A DNA stretch of 64,000 nucleotides, taken from the NCBI RefSeq assembly GCF_000378385.1, contig NZ_KB899659.1:523418-587417 (forward strand), given 5' to 3'. The notes below the pieces were generated by a model. That model saw nothing but the letters and a program-made list of their open reading frames with translations, ran no database searches and was not told where the DNA came from. Positions 52,935-61,486 of the stretch are shown in pieces. A program made the position numbers and the translations under genes. Source of the stretch: Paenibacillus daejeonensis DSM 15491 (lineage in GTDB: Bacteria > Bacillota > Bacilli > Paenibacillales > Paenibacillaceae). The first letter of the stretch is position 1. Every line of letters begins with the position of its first letter.

Positions 52935-53590
52935 CGCTCACCCTCAGGCCGGAGTGCCCGGATTGCAGCTGCGCGATCGCTCTCGCTGAAGACCGCATTC
53001 CCTGCGACGAGCACGTCGGCGCCAGCCGCGCGTACCAGCCCAGCTGTCTCAGCATTGATGCCGCCATCCACCTGAATCAGCGTATCTGCCTTGCCTTGGT
53101 CTTTAAGCATCTGACGCAGCTGGCGCAGCTTGACCAATGAGCCCGGGATGAACGCTTGTCCCCCAAACCCCGGGTTAACCGTCATAATCAGGACGAGATC
53201 CAGATCTGGCAACATGTGCTCAAGGGTCGACAGCGATGTCGCGGGATTCAACGCCACACCGGCGGGAAGGCCCAAATCCTTGATCATATGAATCACCCGA
53301 TGCAAATGCACGCAGGCCTCGGCATGAACCGTGATTCGGTCAGCGCCGGCTTTGGCGAAGGCTTCGATGAGTCTCTCGGGGTGCTCCGTCATCAGGTGGA
53401 CGTCAAAGGTCAGCTTGCTGTGCGGCCGAACCGCTTCGACCACCAGAGGACCGAATGTCAGATTGGGGACGAAATGTCCATCCATAATATCGATATGTAT
53501 CCAGTCAGCGCCGCCGCGTTCCACATCCGCGATATCTTCCGCTAATTTGGCAAAGTCCGCCGACAGGATCGAGGGTGCAATAATGGACAT
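52931..53590 (-). CDS. rpe: Ribulose-phosphate 3-epimerase
   Basis: TIM-barrel enzyme of the pentose phosphate pathway, 219 residues. Motifs: [51 protein letters not shown] and [12 protein letters not shown], with the metal ligands and the catalytic aspartates in place. It lies 3 nt after rsgA. Confidence 0.97.
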   Translation of the reverse strand: MSIIAPSILSADFAKLAEDIADVERGGADWIHIDIMDGHFVPNLTFGPLVVEAVRPHSKLTFDVHLMTEHPERLIEAFAKAGADRITVHAEACVHLHRVIHMIKDLGLPAGVALNPATSLSTLEHMLPDLDLVLIMTVNPGFGGQAFIPGSLVKLRQLRQMLKDQGKADTLIQVDGGINAETAGLVRAAGADVLVAGNAVFSESDRAAAIRALRPEGER

Positions 53591-53593
53591 GGT

Positions 53594-54517
53594 CTAATAC
53601 CTCCGCTTTTTATCTTTCATCTCCGCCAGGAAGAGCAGATAATGCTCATGACGGCTCGGACTGATCTCACCGTGCTCAAGCGCCTCCAGAACGGCACAGG
53701 ACGGCTCATGCGTATGTGTACAGCCACGGAACTTGCAATCGCCCGCGCGCTCCCGGAACTCAGGGAAGCAGGTGGAGAGCTCCTCGATGCCGAGCTCCTG
53801 AAAATCCAGCTGACTGAACCCAGGCGTATCGGCTACATAGCCGCCGCCCGCAATCCGGATCAGTTCGACGTGGCGTGTCGTATGCTTGCCGCGTCCCAGC
53901 TTGTTGCTGATTGCCGCTGTATTCAGCTCCAATCCGGGTACGATGCTATTGAGCAGTGACGACTTGCCGACGCCCGACTGTCCGGCGAACACGCTTAGAT
54001 GCCCTGCCAGGCGAGCCTCCAGCTCTGTCGTACCTTCCCGAAGAAGCGAGCTGGTATTATAGATCTCATAACCAATGGACCGGTAAATCTGCTCAATCTG
54101 CCCCATCACGTCTGCCCCATCCTGATCCTCTGCAGCAAGATCGAGCTTGCTCAGGCAGATAATCGGCTGCAAGCCAGCGTGCTCGATGTGTGCCAGAAAC
54201 TTGTCCAGCAGTTGAAGATTCAGTGCTGGCTCCGTTATGGAGAAGACCAGCACGGCCAGCTCGACATTCGCAACAGGAGGTCGCAGCAGCTCCGAGTGGC
54301 GGGGAAGGATGCGGTTGACCGCCCCTTCCCCGTTATCGGTCTCTTCATAAGCCACAAGATCGCCTACTAGCGGGGACTCGCCCCGCTTCTTAAAGATGCC
54401 ACGAGCACGGCACTGAATCATCCCATCGCCTGCTGCGTCAGTCTCGGGCCTTACGTAATAGTAGCCACTAAGCGCTTTGACAATTCGGCCTATCAGCTCT
54501 GGCTCTTTATTGCTCAT
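53594..54517 (-). CDS. rsgA: Ribosome small-subunit GTPase RsgA (CpgA)
   Basis: Circularly permuted GTPase acting in late 30S maturation. The 307 residues have an OB fold (LIGRIVKALSGYYYVRP), then SKLDL (G4), GQSGVGKSSLLNSIVPG (G1), DTPGFSQLDF (G3) and the C-terminal zinc knuckle CKFRGCTHTHEPSC. The ATG at 54517 overlaps the prkC end by 11 bp. A second ATG at 54529 is possible but lacks proper spacing. In B. subtilis RsgA is a target of PrkC, encoded next door. Confidence 0.95.
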   Translation of the reverse strand: MSNKEPELIGRIVKALSGYYYVRPETDAAGDGMIQCRARGIFKKRGESPLVGDLVAYEETDNGEGAVNRILPRHSELLRPPVANVELAVLVFSITEPALNLQLLDKFLAHIEHAGLQPIICLSKLDLAAEDQDGADVMGQIEQIYRSIGYEIYNTSSLLREGTTELEARLAGHLSVFAGQSGVGKSSLLNSIVPGLELNTAAISNKLGRGKHTTRHVELIRIAGGGYVADTPGFSQLDFQELGIEELSTCFPEFRERAGDCKFRGCTHTHEPSCAVLEALEHGEISPSRHEHYLLFLAEMKDKKRRY

Positions 54518-56672
54518 CCTGGTCGCCATCCTCTCCGTCGCCGTTCTCTTCCACAGCTGGAGGCGGGTCCTCCGGTGTACCGATAACTGGTGGTGTTTCT
54601 TCGACTGGCGGCGGCTCCTCCACTGGCGGCGGCTCGACAACCGGAGGCGGATTGCTCTCGATCGGTTCTGCTACAGCCGTGCCCGAACGGGCGGCATCGT
54701 AGGTGACATGATACGTACGGATGAAGATCTCATCGCGGTAGACCGATACCAGCGCTTCCGTTCGCGGATCGAGTACGAGCTTCACCGGGAAGTTCTGCAT
54801 GCTGTTGATCCGGCGTTTACCGAAATCTTGGTTATCCCCGCGTGCGTCAGAGAACTCAATACGAATCTCGCTCGTACCGTTCACCTCGGTTGGCGAGATC
54901 GGAATATTGAACGTATACTCCAGTGCATCCTCCGGCAGACCGGAGCTGACCGACAGGGTCACCTCGGCGCCACGTGTGACAGAGTCACCAGGGTTGTAAG
55001 GGAACTGCTCCAATACTTCCCCTTGTGGCTTGTAGCTCGGTTTGGAAGTAATGCCGGTATCCGTGTTGATCACGAGTCCCTTTTGACGGATTTCATTGAC
55101 GGCCTCACTCTGTGACTTGCCGATTAGCGATGGCATATCGAACGGCTGCGGCCCCTTGCTCACTTCAAAAGAAACGGTAACCTCTGCAGGATTAAACTCC
55201 TCGCCGGCAGTCAGAGATTGGCTGACGACGATACCGGCCTCAACCTCCTCGGAGAACACTTCGTCCATCGTGATACGCTCCCCATCAACGCCAAGGGCAA
55301 TCAGGCTGGCTCGTGCACTTTCATACGATTGGTCCACAAAATTTTCCATCAGTTCCATATCCGGTCCACTGCTGACGACCAGTTCAATGATGGAGCCAAC
55401 CTTGACACGCATGCCCTCCTTGGACTGTCTAAGAACGATACCAGGTTCGACATCAGGATTTTCCTCATAGGTCACCGGTCTCGCGACCTGCAAGCCACTT
55501 TCCTCCAGCATGGCTTCCGCCCGCTCCTGTATTTCGTTGACAACGTAAGGAACCTCTACCTCTTCCGTATCCAGCTTGTTGACTAAATAGAAGAAGCCGA
55601 CCAGCAGCAAAGCGATAATAAGCAGTGTAACGCCGATGGTCACCACCGGCTTGACCCATTTTTTCTTGGCGGGCTTCTCCGACTGACGTGGCTCTCGCGA
55701 CTCCAGCGGCTGTTCACCGTGTCGCGTCTGCATCATATCCGTCTTCATCGTCGAGGTCGGCACGGCAGCCGTCTCCATGCCCGGCCGAATGGCCGGCATG
55801 ACACGAGTCACCTCGGCGTCATCCGCGAATTCCAGCTTGTCTTCATGCATCCTCTCCGGGAGCAGACAGCTATCCAGGTCCTCGATCATTTCTTCAGCCG
55901 AAGCATAGCGCTCGTCCGGATTTTTACGCATCGAGCGTAAAATGACATTTTCGAGACTTTGCGGGATATGCGGATTCACTTTACGAGGTTCCTCGAAGTT
56001 CTCCTGCAAATGCTTCAGCGCTACACTGATCGGGCTTTCACCCAAAAACGGCAGACGGCCTGTCAGCATTTGATAGAGCACGATGCCAAGTGAATACAAA
56101 TCCGATTTCTCTCCCGCATTCACGCCTTTGGCATGCTCAGGTGAAAAATAGTGCACAGACCCGACCACCGAGCCCGTCTGGGTAATCGTGGATGAGGTGA
56201 CGGCTCGGGCGATCCCGAAGTCGGTTACCTTCACCCGGTTGTTCTTACCAATCAAAATGTTATGCGGTTTAATATCACGATGAATAATCTGGTTATGATG
56301 CGCGTGTTCAAGCGCATCACAGATTTGCAATGCGATGTGCACGGCTTCCTGGGCCTGCAGTGGCGCGCGCTCCAGAATAATTTCATTCAGATTATGACCT
56401 TCTACGTATTCCATAACAATATAATGCGTCTCATCTTCCTGTCCCACATCATAGATGCTGACGACATTCGGATGAGAGAGCGATGCGGCAGATTGTGCTT
56501 CGCGGCGGAAGCGCCGGATGAATTCTTCGTCATTGACAAATTGCTGGCGCAGCACCTTAACGGCTACATGCCGGTTCAGCAGAACATCATGTGCTTTGTA
56601 CACCAGCGCCATGCCGCCGCCGCCGATCTGTTCCAGAATCTCGTAACGTCCGCCTAGCTCGTGTCCGATCAT
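54507..56672 (-). CDS. prkC: PASTA-domain serine/threonine protein kinase PrkC
   Basis: The 721-residue kinase has GGGGMALVYKA, Lys39, HRDIKPHN (131-138) and DFG (151-153), complete for activity. A juxtamembrane stretch (270-340) is followed by one membrane helix (341-363) and three extracellular PASTA repeats (about 375-580) that sense muropeptides. After a beta-rich segment the C-terminus (670-721) is a Pro/Glu/Asp tail with repeated PPPVEE units, unusual for PrkC. The ATG at 56672 follows GGGGTGA; a GTG overlapping the prpC stop is the alternative. Confidence 0.95.
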   Translation of the reverse strand: MIGHELGGRYEILEQIGGGGMALVYKAHDVLLNRHVAVKVLRQQFVNDEEFIRRFRREAQSAASLSHPNVVSIYDVGQEDETHYIVMEYVEGHNLNEIILERAPLQAQEAVHIALQICDALEHAHHNQIIHRDIKPHNILIGKNNRVKVTDFGIARAVTSSTITQTGSVVGSVHYFSPEHAKGVNAGEKSDLYSLGIVLYQMLTGRLPFLGESPISVALKHLQENFEEPRKVNPHIPQSLENVILRSMRKNPDERYASAEEMIEDLDSCLLPERMHEDKLEFADDAEVTRVMPAIRPGMETAAVPTSTMKTDMMQTRHGEQPLESREPRQSEKPAKKKWVKPVVTIGVTLLIIALLLVGFFYLVNKLDTEEVEVPYVVNEIQERAEAMLEESGLQVARPVTYEENPDVEPGIVLRQSKEGMRVKVGSIIELVVSSGPDMELMENFVDQSYESARASLIALGVDGERITMDEVFSEEVEAGIVVSQSLTAGEEFNPAEVTVSFEVSKGPQPFDMPSLIGKSQSEAVNEIRQKGLVINTDTGITSKPSYKPQGEVLEQFPYNPGDSVTRGAEVTLSVSSGLPEDALEYTFNIPISPTEVNGTSEIRIEFSDARGDNQDFGKRRINSMQNFPVKLVLDPRTEALVSVYRDEIFIRTYHVTYDAARSGTAVAEPIESNPPPVVEPPPVEEPPPVEETPPVIGTPEDPPPAVEENGDGEDGDQDEQ

Positions 56673-56680
56673 GTTCTCTG

Positions 56681-57439
56681 TCACCCCTCTTGCCCCGTAC
56701 CGGTCTTGCTCTGCAGCAGCACAACGGTAATATTGTCATCTCCGCCCGCCTGCAGGGCCAGCTCGACCAGCCGATCCGCCTTTGCATCGAGATCCAGGTC
56801 CGGTGCGAGCACCGTCTCAAGCATGTGGGCATCATCGATCATATTGCTCAACCCGTCGCTGCAGAGCAACAGAATATCACCTGGCTGCCAGTCGATCGTC
56901 AATAGATCAACCTCCACCTGACTGTCGGTGCCGAGTGCACGCGTCAGTACATTGCGGCGCGGATGGTTGGCTGCTTCCTCCGCGCTAATCTGGCCGCTCT
57001 TGGCAAGCTCATTGACGAGCGTATGATCTTCTGTGATCTGCTTCATCTGCTCGCCGCGAATATGATACGCGCGGCTGTCGCCGATATGTCCGATCACGCC
57101 AAGCTTATCCTGAATGAGCGCCGCCACGACGGTTGTCCCCATATTATGATATTGCTCATTCTGGGAGGCGATGCCGTATACGACCTCATTGGCTTGCAAA
57201 ATCGCCTGGCGGATAAGCAGCTCGGCTTCGGCGCCGCTGAGCACGCCGGTCACGCTAGCCTGGGTCGCCTCGCGAAAGGCCTCAACGGCGAGCTCACTCG
57301 CTACATCGCCTGCCTGATGACCGCCCATGCCGTCCGCGACAATAGCCAGCGCATGGCCTGGCCTGCCGCTGACTGCCCAGGATTGATCTTCATTGACGGT
57401 CCGGATCCGTCCGATATCACTGCGGTTTGCCGTTATCAA
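56681..57439 (-). CDS. prpC: PP2C-type protein phosphatase PrpC
   Basis: Dephosphorylates PrkC targets. The 252 residues show the PP2C metal motifs RTVNEDQSW, VADGMGGHQAGDVAS, GHIGDSRAYHIRG and LCSDGLSNM with GGDDNITVVLL. It overlaps or abuts prkC at its stop. The start is TTG with GAGGTGA 5 nt upstream. Confidence 0.96.
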   Translation of the reverse strand: MITANRSDIGRIRTVNEDQSWAVSGRPGHALAIVADGMGGHQAGDVASELAVEAFREATQASVTGVLSGAEAELLIRQAILQANEVVYGIASQNEQYHNMGTTVVAALIQDKLGVIGHIGDSRAYHIRGEQMKQITEDHTLVNELAKSGQISAEEAANHPRRNVLTRALGTDSQVEVDLLTIDWQPGDILLLCSDGLSNMIDDAHMLETVLAPDLDLDAKADRLVELALQAGGDDNITVVLLQSKTGTGQEG

Positions 57440-57445
57440 TCGCGT

Positions 57446-58492
57446 TCACCTCGTCTGAGACTCCATATGTTTGGCTCGCAGCTGCCCACAGGCTGCTGCG
57501 ATATCATGCCCTTGTTCCCTACGGATTGTCACATTGATATTCTTGCGTTCCAGAATACGCTGGAACTCGAAGATGTCTTCCCGCGGCGTACGTACATATT
57601 TGCGCTCTGGCACATGGTTGACTGGAATCAGGTTCACGTGGCAGAGCAAGCCCTGCAGCACGTCTCCCAGCTCTTCTGCATGCTCCGGTTGGTCGTTGAC
57701 GCCGCCAATCAATGCATATTCGAATGTCAAGCGACGGCCCGTCTTGGCCACATAATACCGGCATGCCTCCATCACGTCGGCAAATGGAAAACGACGGTTG
57801 ACCGGCATCAGCTTGGAACGCAGCGCATCATTGGGCGCATGAATTGAAATTGCGAGATTGATCTGCGTGTTCTCCTCAGCAAACTTGTACATACTCGGCA
57901 CAATCCCGCTGGTAGACACGGTAATATGCCGCTGCCCGATGTTGAGTCCCTTCTCATGAATCATCAGACGCAAGAAGGTCATGGTCGCCTCGTAATTCTC
58001 GAATGGCTCACCGGAACCCATAATAACAATACTGGAAACCCGTTCATTGGTTTCATCCAGCATTTGCTGCGCCTTGACGACCTGTGCAACAATCTCGCCC
58101 GCAGTCAGGTTGCGCTTGAGACCGCCCAGCGTCGAAGCACAGAACGTACAGCCGATCCGGCAGCCCACCTGAGTCGTTACACAGATACTGTTGCCATAAT
58201 TGTGGCGCATGATGACCGTTTCGATCGCATGATCGTCATGCAGCCCGAACAGAAACTTCACCGTGCCGTCCTTGGACTCGAAGCGTGTAATTTCACTCAG
58301 CGTTACAAAAGCAAACTCCTCTTCGAGCTTGCTCCGCAGTGGCAGTGGCAGGTTACTCATCTCTTCAAAGGAGCTAACCCGCTTCACATACAGCCAATCA
58401 AACAATTGCGCGCCCCGAAAAGCTGGCTCGCCTTGCTCCTTCATCCAGTCTTGCAACTGCTCGAGTGTGTAGTCATATATAATTGGTTTCAT
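57446..58492 (-). CDS. rlmN: 23S rRNA/tRNA (adenine-C2)-methyltransferase RlmN
   Basis: Radical-SAM enzyme methylating A2503 and tRNA A37. The 348-residue protein has [11 protein letters not shown] for the 4Fe-4S cluster, [10 protein letters not shown], and the C-terminal active cysteine in [11 protein letters not shown]. The ATG at 58492 has AGGTTGTGA upstream; the frame to 58540 is too long. Six nucleotides separate it from prpC. Confidence 0.97.
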   Translation of the reverse strand: MKPIIYDYTLEQLQDWMKEQGEPAFRGAQLFDWLYVKRVSSFEEMSNLPLPLRSKLEEEFAFVTLSEITRFESKDGTVKFLFGLHDDHAIETVIMRHNYGNSICVTTQVGCRIGCTFCASTLGGLKRNLTAGEIVAQVVKAQQMLDETNERVSSIVIMGSGEPFENYEATMTFLRLMIHEKGLNIGQRHITVSTSGIVPSMYKFAEENTQINLAISIHAPNDALRSKLMPVNRRFPFADVMEACRYYVAKTGRRLTFEYALIGGVNDQPEHAEELGDVLQGLLCHVNLIPVNHVPERKYVRTPREDIFEFQRILERKNINVTIRREQGHDIAAACGQLRAKHMESQTR

Positions 58493-58599
58493 CGATATCA
58501 CAACCTGTTTCGCTAAAATTGGTCTGCGTAAGACCATCATTTTATTCTACCACAAACCCCCTGGCCGGGCCACAGCGCCCTGCAGCGCGTCACAGCGCC

Positions 58600-59982
58600 T
58601 CAGGAGCGCTTGCGTAAAACCGAAATGAAAAATCCATCGGTCCCAAAGTGTTGGGGCAGCAGCTGCAACCGGCCGTCGAAGTCGCCACCGACCGCACCGC
58701 CTTGACGCAGCCGGCCCAGCAGCTTCGGCGCCCACTCTGCATCCAGCTCAAAGTCCGGATGCTGTGCCAAAAAGCGGTCGATTTGCTCGTTGTTCTCCGC
58801 TGGTTCGACCGTACATGTACTGTACACGAGCCGGCCGCCTGGGCGCAGCAGGGGAGCTGCCGCATCCAGCAGCCGGGCTTGGACATCTGTAACCGAGCGG
58901 ATGTCCGCTTCTTCCTTGGACCACTTGATTTCCGGCTTGCGCCGGATGACGCCCAGGCCTGAGCAAGGCGCATCCAGCAGGATCAGATCCAGCGAACCCT
59001 CCGCCAGTTGCTCGCTGAGCTCCGCCGCATCCCCCGTCATCGTACGGATGCTCTGCAAGCCGAGACGCTCCGCCTGGGCATCAATGAGTTGACGCTTGTG
59101 CGGATGCAAGTCATTAGCCCAGACTACACCGTTATCGCCCATGCGTTCGGCGAGATGTGTCGTCTTGCCCCCAGGAGCGGCGCAGCAATCCAGTACCTGC
59201 ATGCCGCCCGCAGGCGCTGCAGCTTCCGCGACGAGCATGGAGCTCTCATCCTGAACAGTCCACCACCCGTTGCGGAATCCGATCGTATCTGCCAGATTGC
59301 CTCCCCGGGTCACGACGATGCCGTCCGCTGCAAGTGGAGAAGGCACCGCTTCGTAGCCCTCCTCTTGGAGCAGCGCCAATACATCTTCCCGACTCTTGCG
59401 GCCGCTGTTCACCCGAATACTGGCATGGGGCGGTTCATTGTTGGCGCTGCACATGGCTTCGGTCTGCTCCTCACCGTAAGCCGAGATCCAGCGCCGCACA
59501 AGCCAGAGCGGGTGGGAATGGGCAAGCGAAATCCGTTCATCCGCCGGCAGTGAGGCAGGAAGCGCCAGCTTGTCTTCGCTCCGCTGCAAGCTGCGCAGCA
59601 CGCCATTGACCATACCGGAGATGCCCCGGTGGCCCCGCTGCTTGGCCAGTTCAACCGCTTCATGAACTGCTGCATGGGGCGGGACTCGCGTCAGATAGAC
59701 TAATTGATAGGCACTCATTCGAAGCAATTGCAGCACCCATGGCGTTAGCTTACCGAGTCCTTTGGCTACAAAACGCGCTAGCACATGATCCAACGTATTC
59801 ATCCGCTGGATCGTCCCGTAGACCAGCTCAGTCGCCAAGCCCGCATCGGCACGTGAGAGCTCCGCCTCCTGCAAAGCGCGATTCAGCTGAAGGTTGCTGT
59901 ACGCCTTCTTCTCAGCAACTTTGACCAGCGTATCCAAGGCGACGGAACGTGCAGTCGCGGCGTGGCGGCGCTTGTCCGTCAT
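58600..59982 (-). CDS. rsmB: 16S rRNA (cytosine-967-C5)-methyltransferase RsmB
   Basis: The 460-residue enzyme has an N-terminal NusB-like RNA-binding part (RSVALDTLVKVAEKKAYSN shortened) and a C-terminal methyltransferase domain: VLDCCAAPGGKTTHLAERM, the cysteine in DAPCSGLGV, and the catalytic cysteine in YSTCTVEPAENN. The ATG overlaps the fmt stop by 4 bp. Confidence 0.97.
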   Translation of the reverse strand: MTDKRRHAATARSVALDTLVKVAEKKAYSNLQLNRALQEAELSRADAGLATELVYGTIQRMNTLDHVLARFVAKGLGKLTPWVLQLLRMSAYQLVYLTRVPPHAAVHEAVELAKQRGHRGISGMVNGVLRSLQRSEDKLALPASLPADERISLAHSHPLWLVRRWISAYGEEQTEAMCSANNEPPHASIRVNSGRKSREDVLALLQEEGYEAVPSPLAADGIVVTRGGNLADTIGFRNGWWTVQDESSMLVAEAAAPAGGMQVLDCCAAPGGKTTHLAERMGDNGVVWANDLHPHKRQLIDAQAERLGLQSIRTMTGDAAELSEQLAEGSLDLILLDAPCSGLGVIRRKPEIKWSKEEADIRSVTDVQARLLDAAAPLLRPGGRLVYSTCTVEPAENNEQIDRFLAQHPDFELDAEWAPKLLGRLRQGGAVGGDFDGRLQLLPQHFGTDGFFISVLRKRS

Positions 59983-60926
59983 TGCGGCTCACCGCCAAAC
60001 CGGGTACCTGCCGGCAAGCGTGCGCCTTGCAGCCAGGCTTCAGCATCCATTGCCTTTTTGCCAGCAGGCTGGATCGTCAGAAGACGAAGTGCGCCATCCC
60101 CTGTCTGAACGAGCAGGCTGCCGCTTGCTCCCGGCAGAACCGTCCCCGGCGCTGCTGCCGAGTCATCGCTCTGCGGCTCCGGCTTGCAGGCCCACACCTT
60201 AAAGACTTCGCCATTTAGATAAGTGAAGGCGCCAGCCATCGGTGCCAGCCCCCTTACCTGGTTATACAGCTCGCGAGCAGATCGGTTCCAATCCAGACGC
60301 TCGTCCTCGCGGTTCAAGTTGGGCGCATAGGTGGCTTCCTCATGGTTTTGAGGCGTTGCGCTGGCTGTGCCGTCCACAATAGAGGGCAGCGTTTGCGCCA
60401 GCAACTGGGCGCCTGCCTCACTGAGCTTGGCGAACAGATCGCCAGACGTATCCGAATCCAGAATCGGCACCTCGACACGGCTGATCATATCTCCTGTATC
60501 CAAGCCTTCCGCCATATACATGATCGTTACACCGGTGACGGCTTCTCCATTAATGATGGCCCGCTGGATCGGCGCGCCTCCGCGATAGCGGGGAAGCAAG
60601 GAGCCGTGGACATTAATACAGCCCAAGCGAGGGAGCTCCAGCACCTCCTTGGGCAGTATTTGTCCATAAGCGGCCGTAACGATCAAATCCGGCTGTAGCG
60701 CGGCCAGCGCTTCCACAGCCTCCGGACTGCGCATACGCGCGGGCTGCAGCACCTGCAGTCCGCGCGCCAGAGCCGCCTCTTTGACCGGCGGCGGCGTCAA
60801 TGTCCGTTTTCTGCCCTTCGGCTTGTCCGGCTGCGTCACAACGGCTGCCACCTCATAGCCGTTGTCAAGCAGCGTATTCAAGGAGGCCACGGCAAAATCG
60901 GGCGTACCCATAAATACAATTCTCAT
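59979..60926 (-). CDS. fmt: Methionyl-tRNA formyltransferase
   Basis: Formylates initiator Met-tRNA. The 315-residue protein has RIVFMGTPDFAVASL, GCINVHGSLLPRYRGGAPI with the catalytic His and Asn, MYMAEGLDTGDM and a C-terminal OB fold. It overlaps def by 4 bp (ATGA). Confidence 0.97.
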   Translation of the reverse strand: MRIVFMGTPDFAVASLNTLLDNGYEVAAVVTQPDKPKGRKRTLTPPPVKEAALARGLQVLQPARMRSPEAVEALAALQPDLIVTAAYGQILPKEVLELPRLGCINVHGSLLPRYRGGAPIQRAIINGEAVTGVTIMYMAEGLDTGDMISRVEVPILDSDTSGDLFAKLSEAGAQLLAQTLPSIVDGTASATPQNHEEATYAPNLNREDERLDWNRSARELYNQVRGLAPMAGAFTYLNGEVFKVWACKPEPQSDDSAAAPGTVLPGASGSLLVQTGDGALRLLTIQPAGKKAMDAEAWLQGARLPAGTRFGGEPQ

Positions 60927-61417
60927 GCCTCCCGCTCCTTTTTGGGCGGTACTTGCGACACGTCGTATACCTTCACTGCCAGATCAGTAAACAACACGCC
61001 GTTGAGGTGGTCCACTTCATGCTGAAAAGCACGGGCCTGGAACTCTTTTGCATCAATGGTCATGGGATTGCCGTGACGGTCTTGCCCCCGCAGCTTGACA
61101 CGCAGCGACCGTTTGACGTCGCCATTAAGTCCTGGGATACTCAGGCAGCCCTCGGGCCCCATTTGCTCCCCTTCCCGCTCCATAATCTCCGGATTAACCA
61201 TCTCGATCAGACCGCCATCCTCTTCGCCGGTATCCACGATGATCACCCGCTTCTGAATGCCGATCTGCGGTGCAGCCAGTCCGACCCCCTCGGCGTGATA
61301 CATCGTATCGGCCATGTCGTCCAGCAGCTTGTGGAGATTACTATTGAATTTGGTGACGGTTTTGGCCTGCTCCCGCAGTACCGGATCTGGATCTTTCACA
61401 ATGAAACGAATAGCCAT
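60923..61417 (-). CDS. def: Peptide deformylase
   Basis: Removes N-terminal formyl groups. The 164 residues carry all three motifs: GVGLAAPQIG, EGCLSIPG and HEVDHLNG, giving the Cys-His-His metal site. It starts 69 nt after the priA stop and overlaps fmt. Confidence 0.97.
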   Translation of the reverse strand: MAIRFIVKDPDPVLREQAKTVTKFNSNLHKLLDDMADTMYHAEGVGLAAPQIGIQKRVIIVDTGEEDGGLIEMVNPEIMEREGEQMGPEGCLSIPGLNGDVKRSLRVKLRGQDRHGNPMTIDAKEFQARAFQHEVDHLNGVLFTDLAVKVYDVSQVPPKKEREA

Positions 61418-61486
61418 GGCTGCTTCCTGCCTTTGCGTTGAATTTGTTATCTACCCTATGAATCTATAGGCTGTTTCATGAATGAA

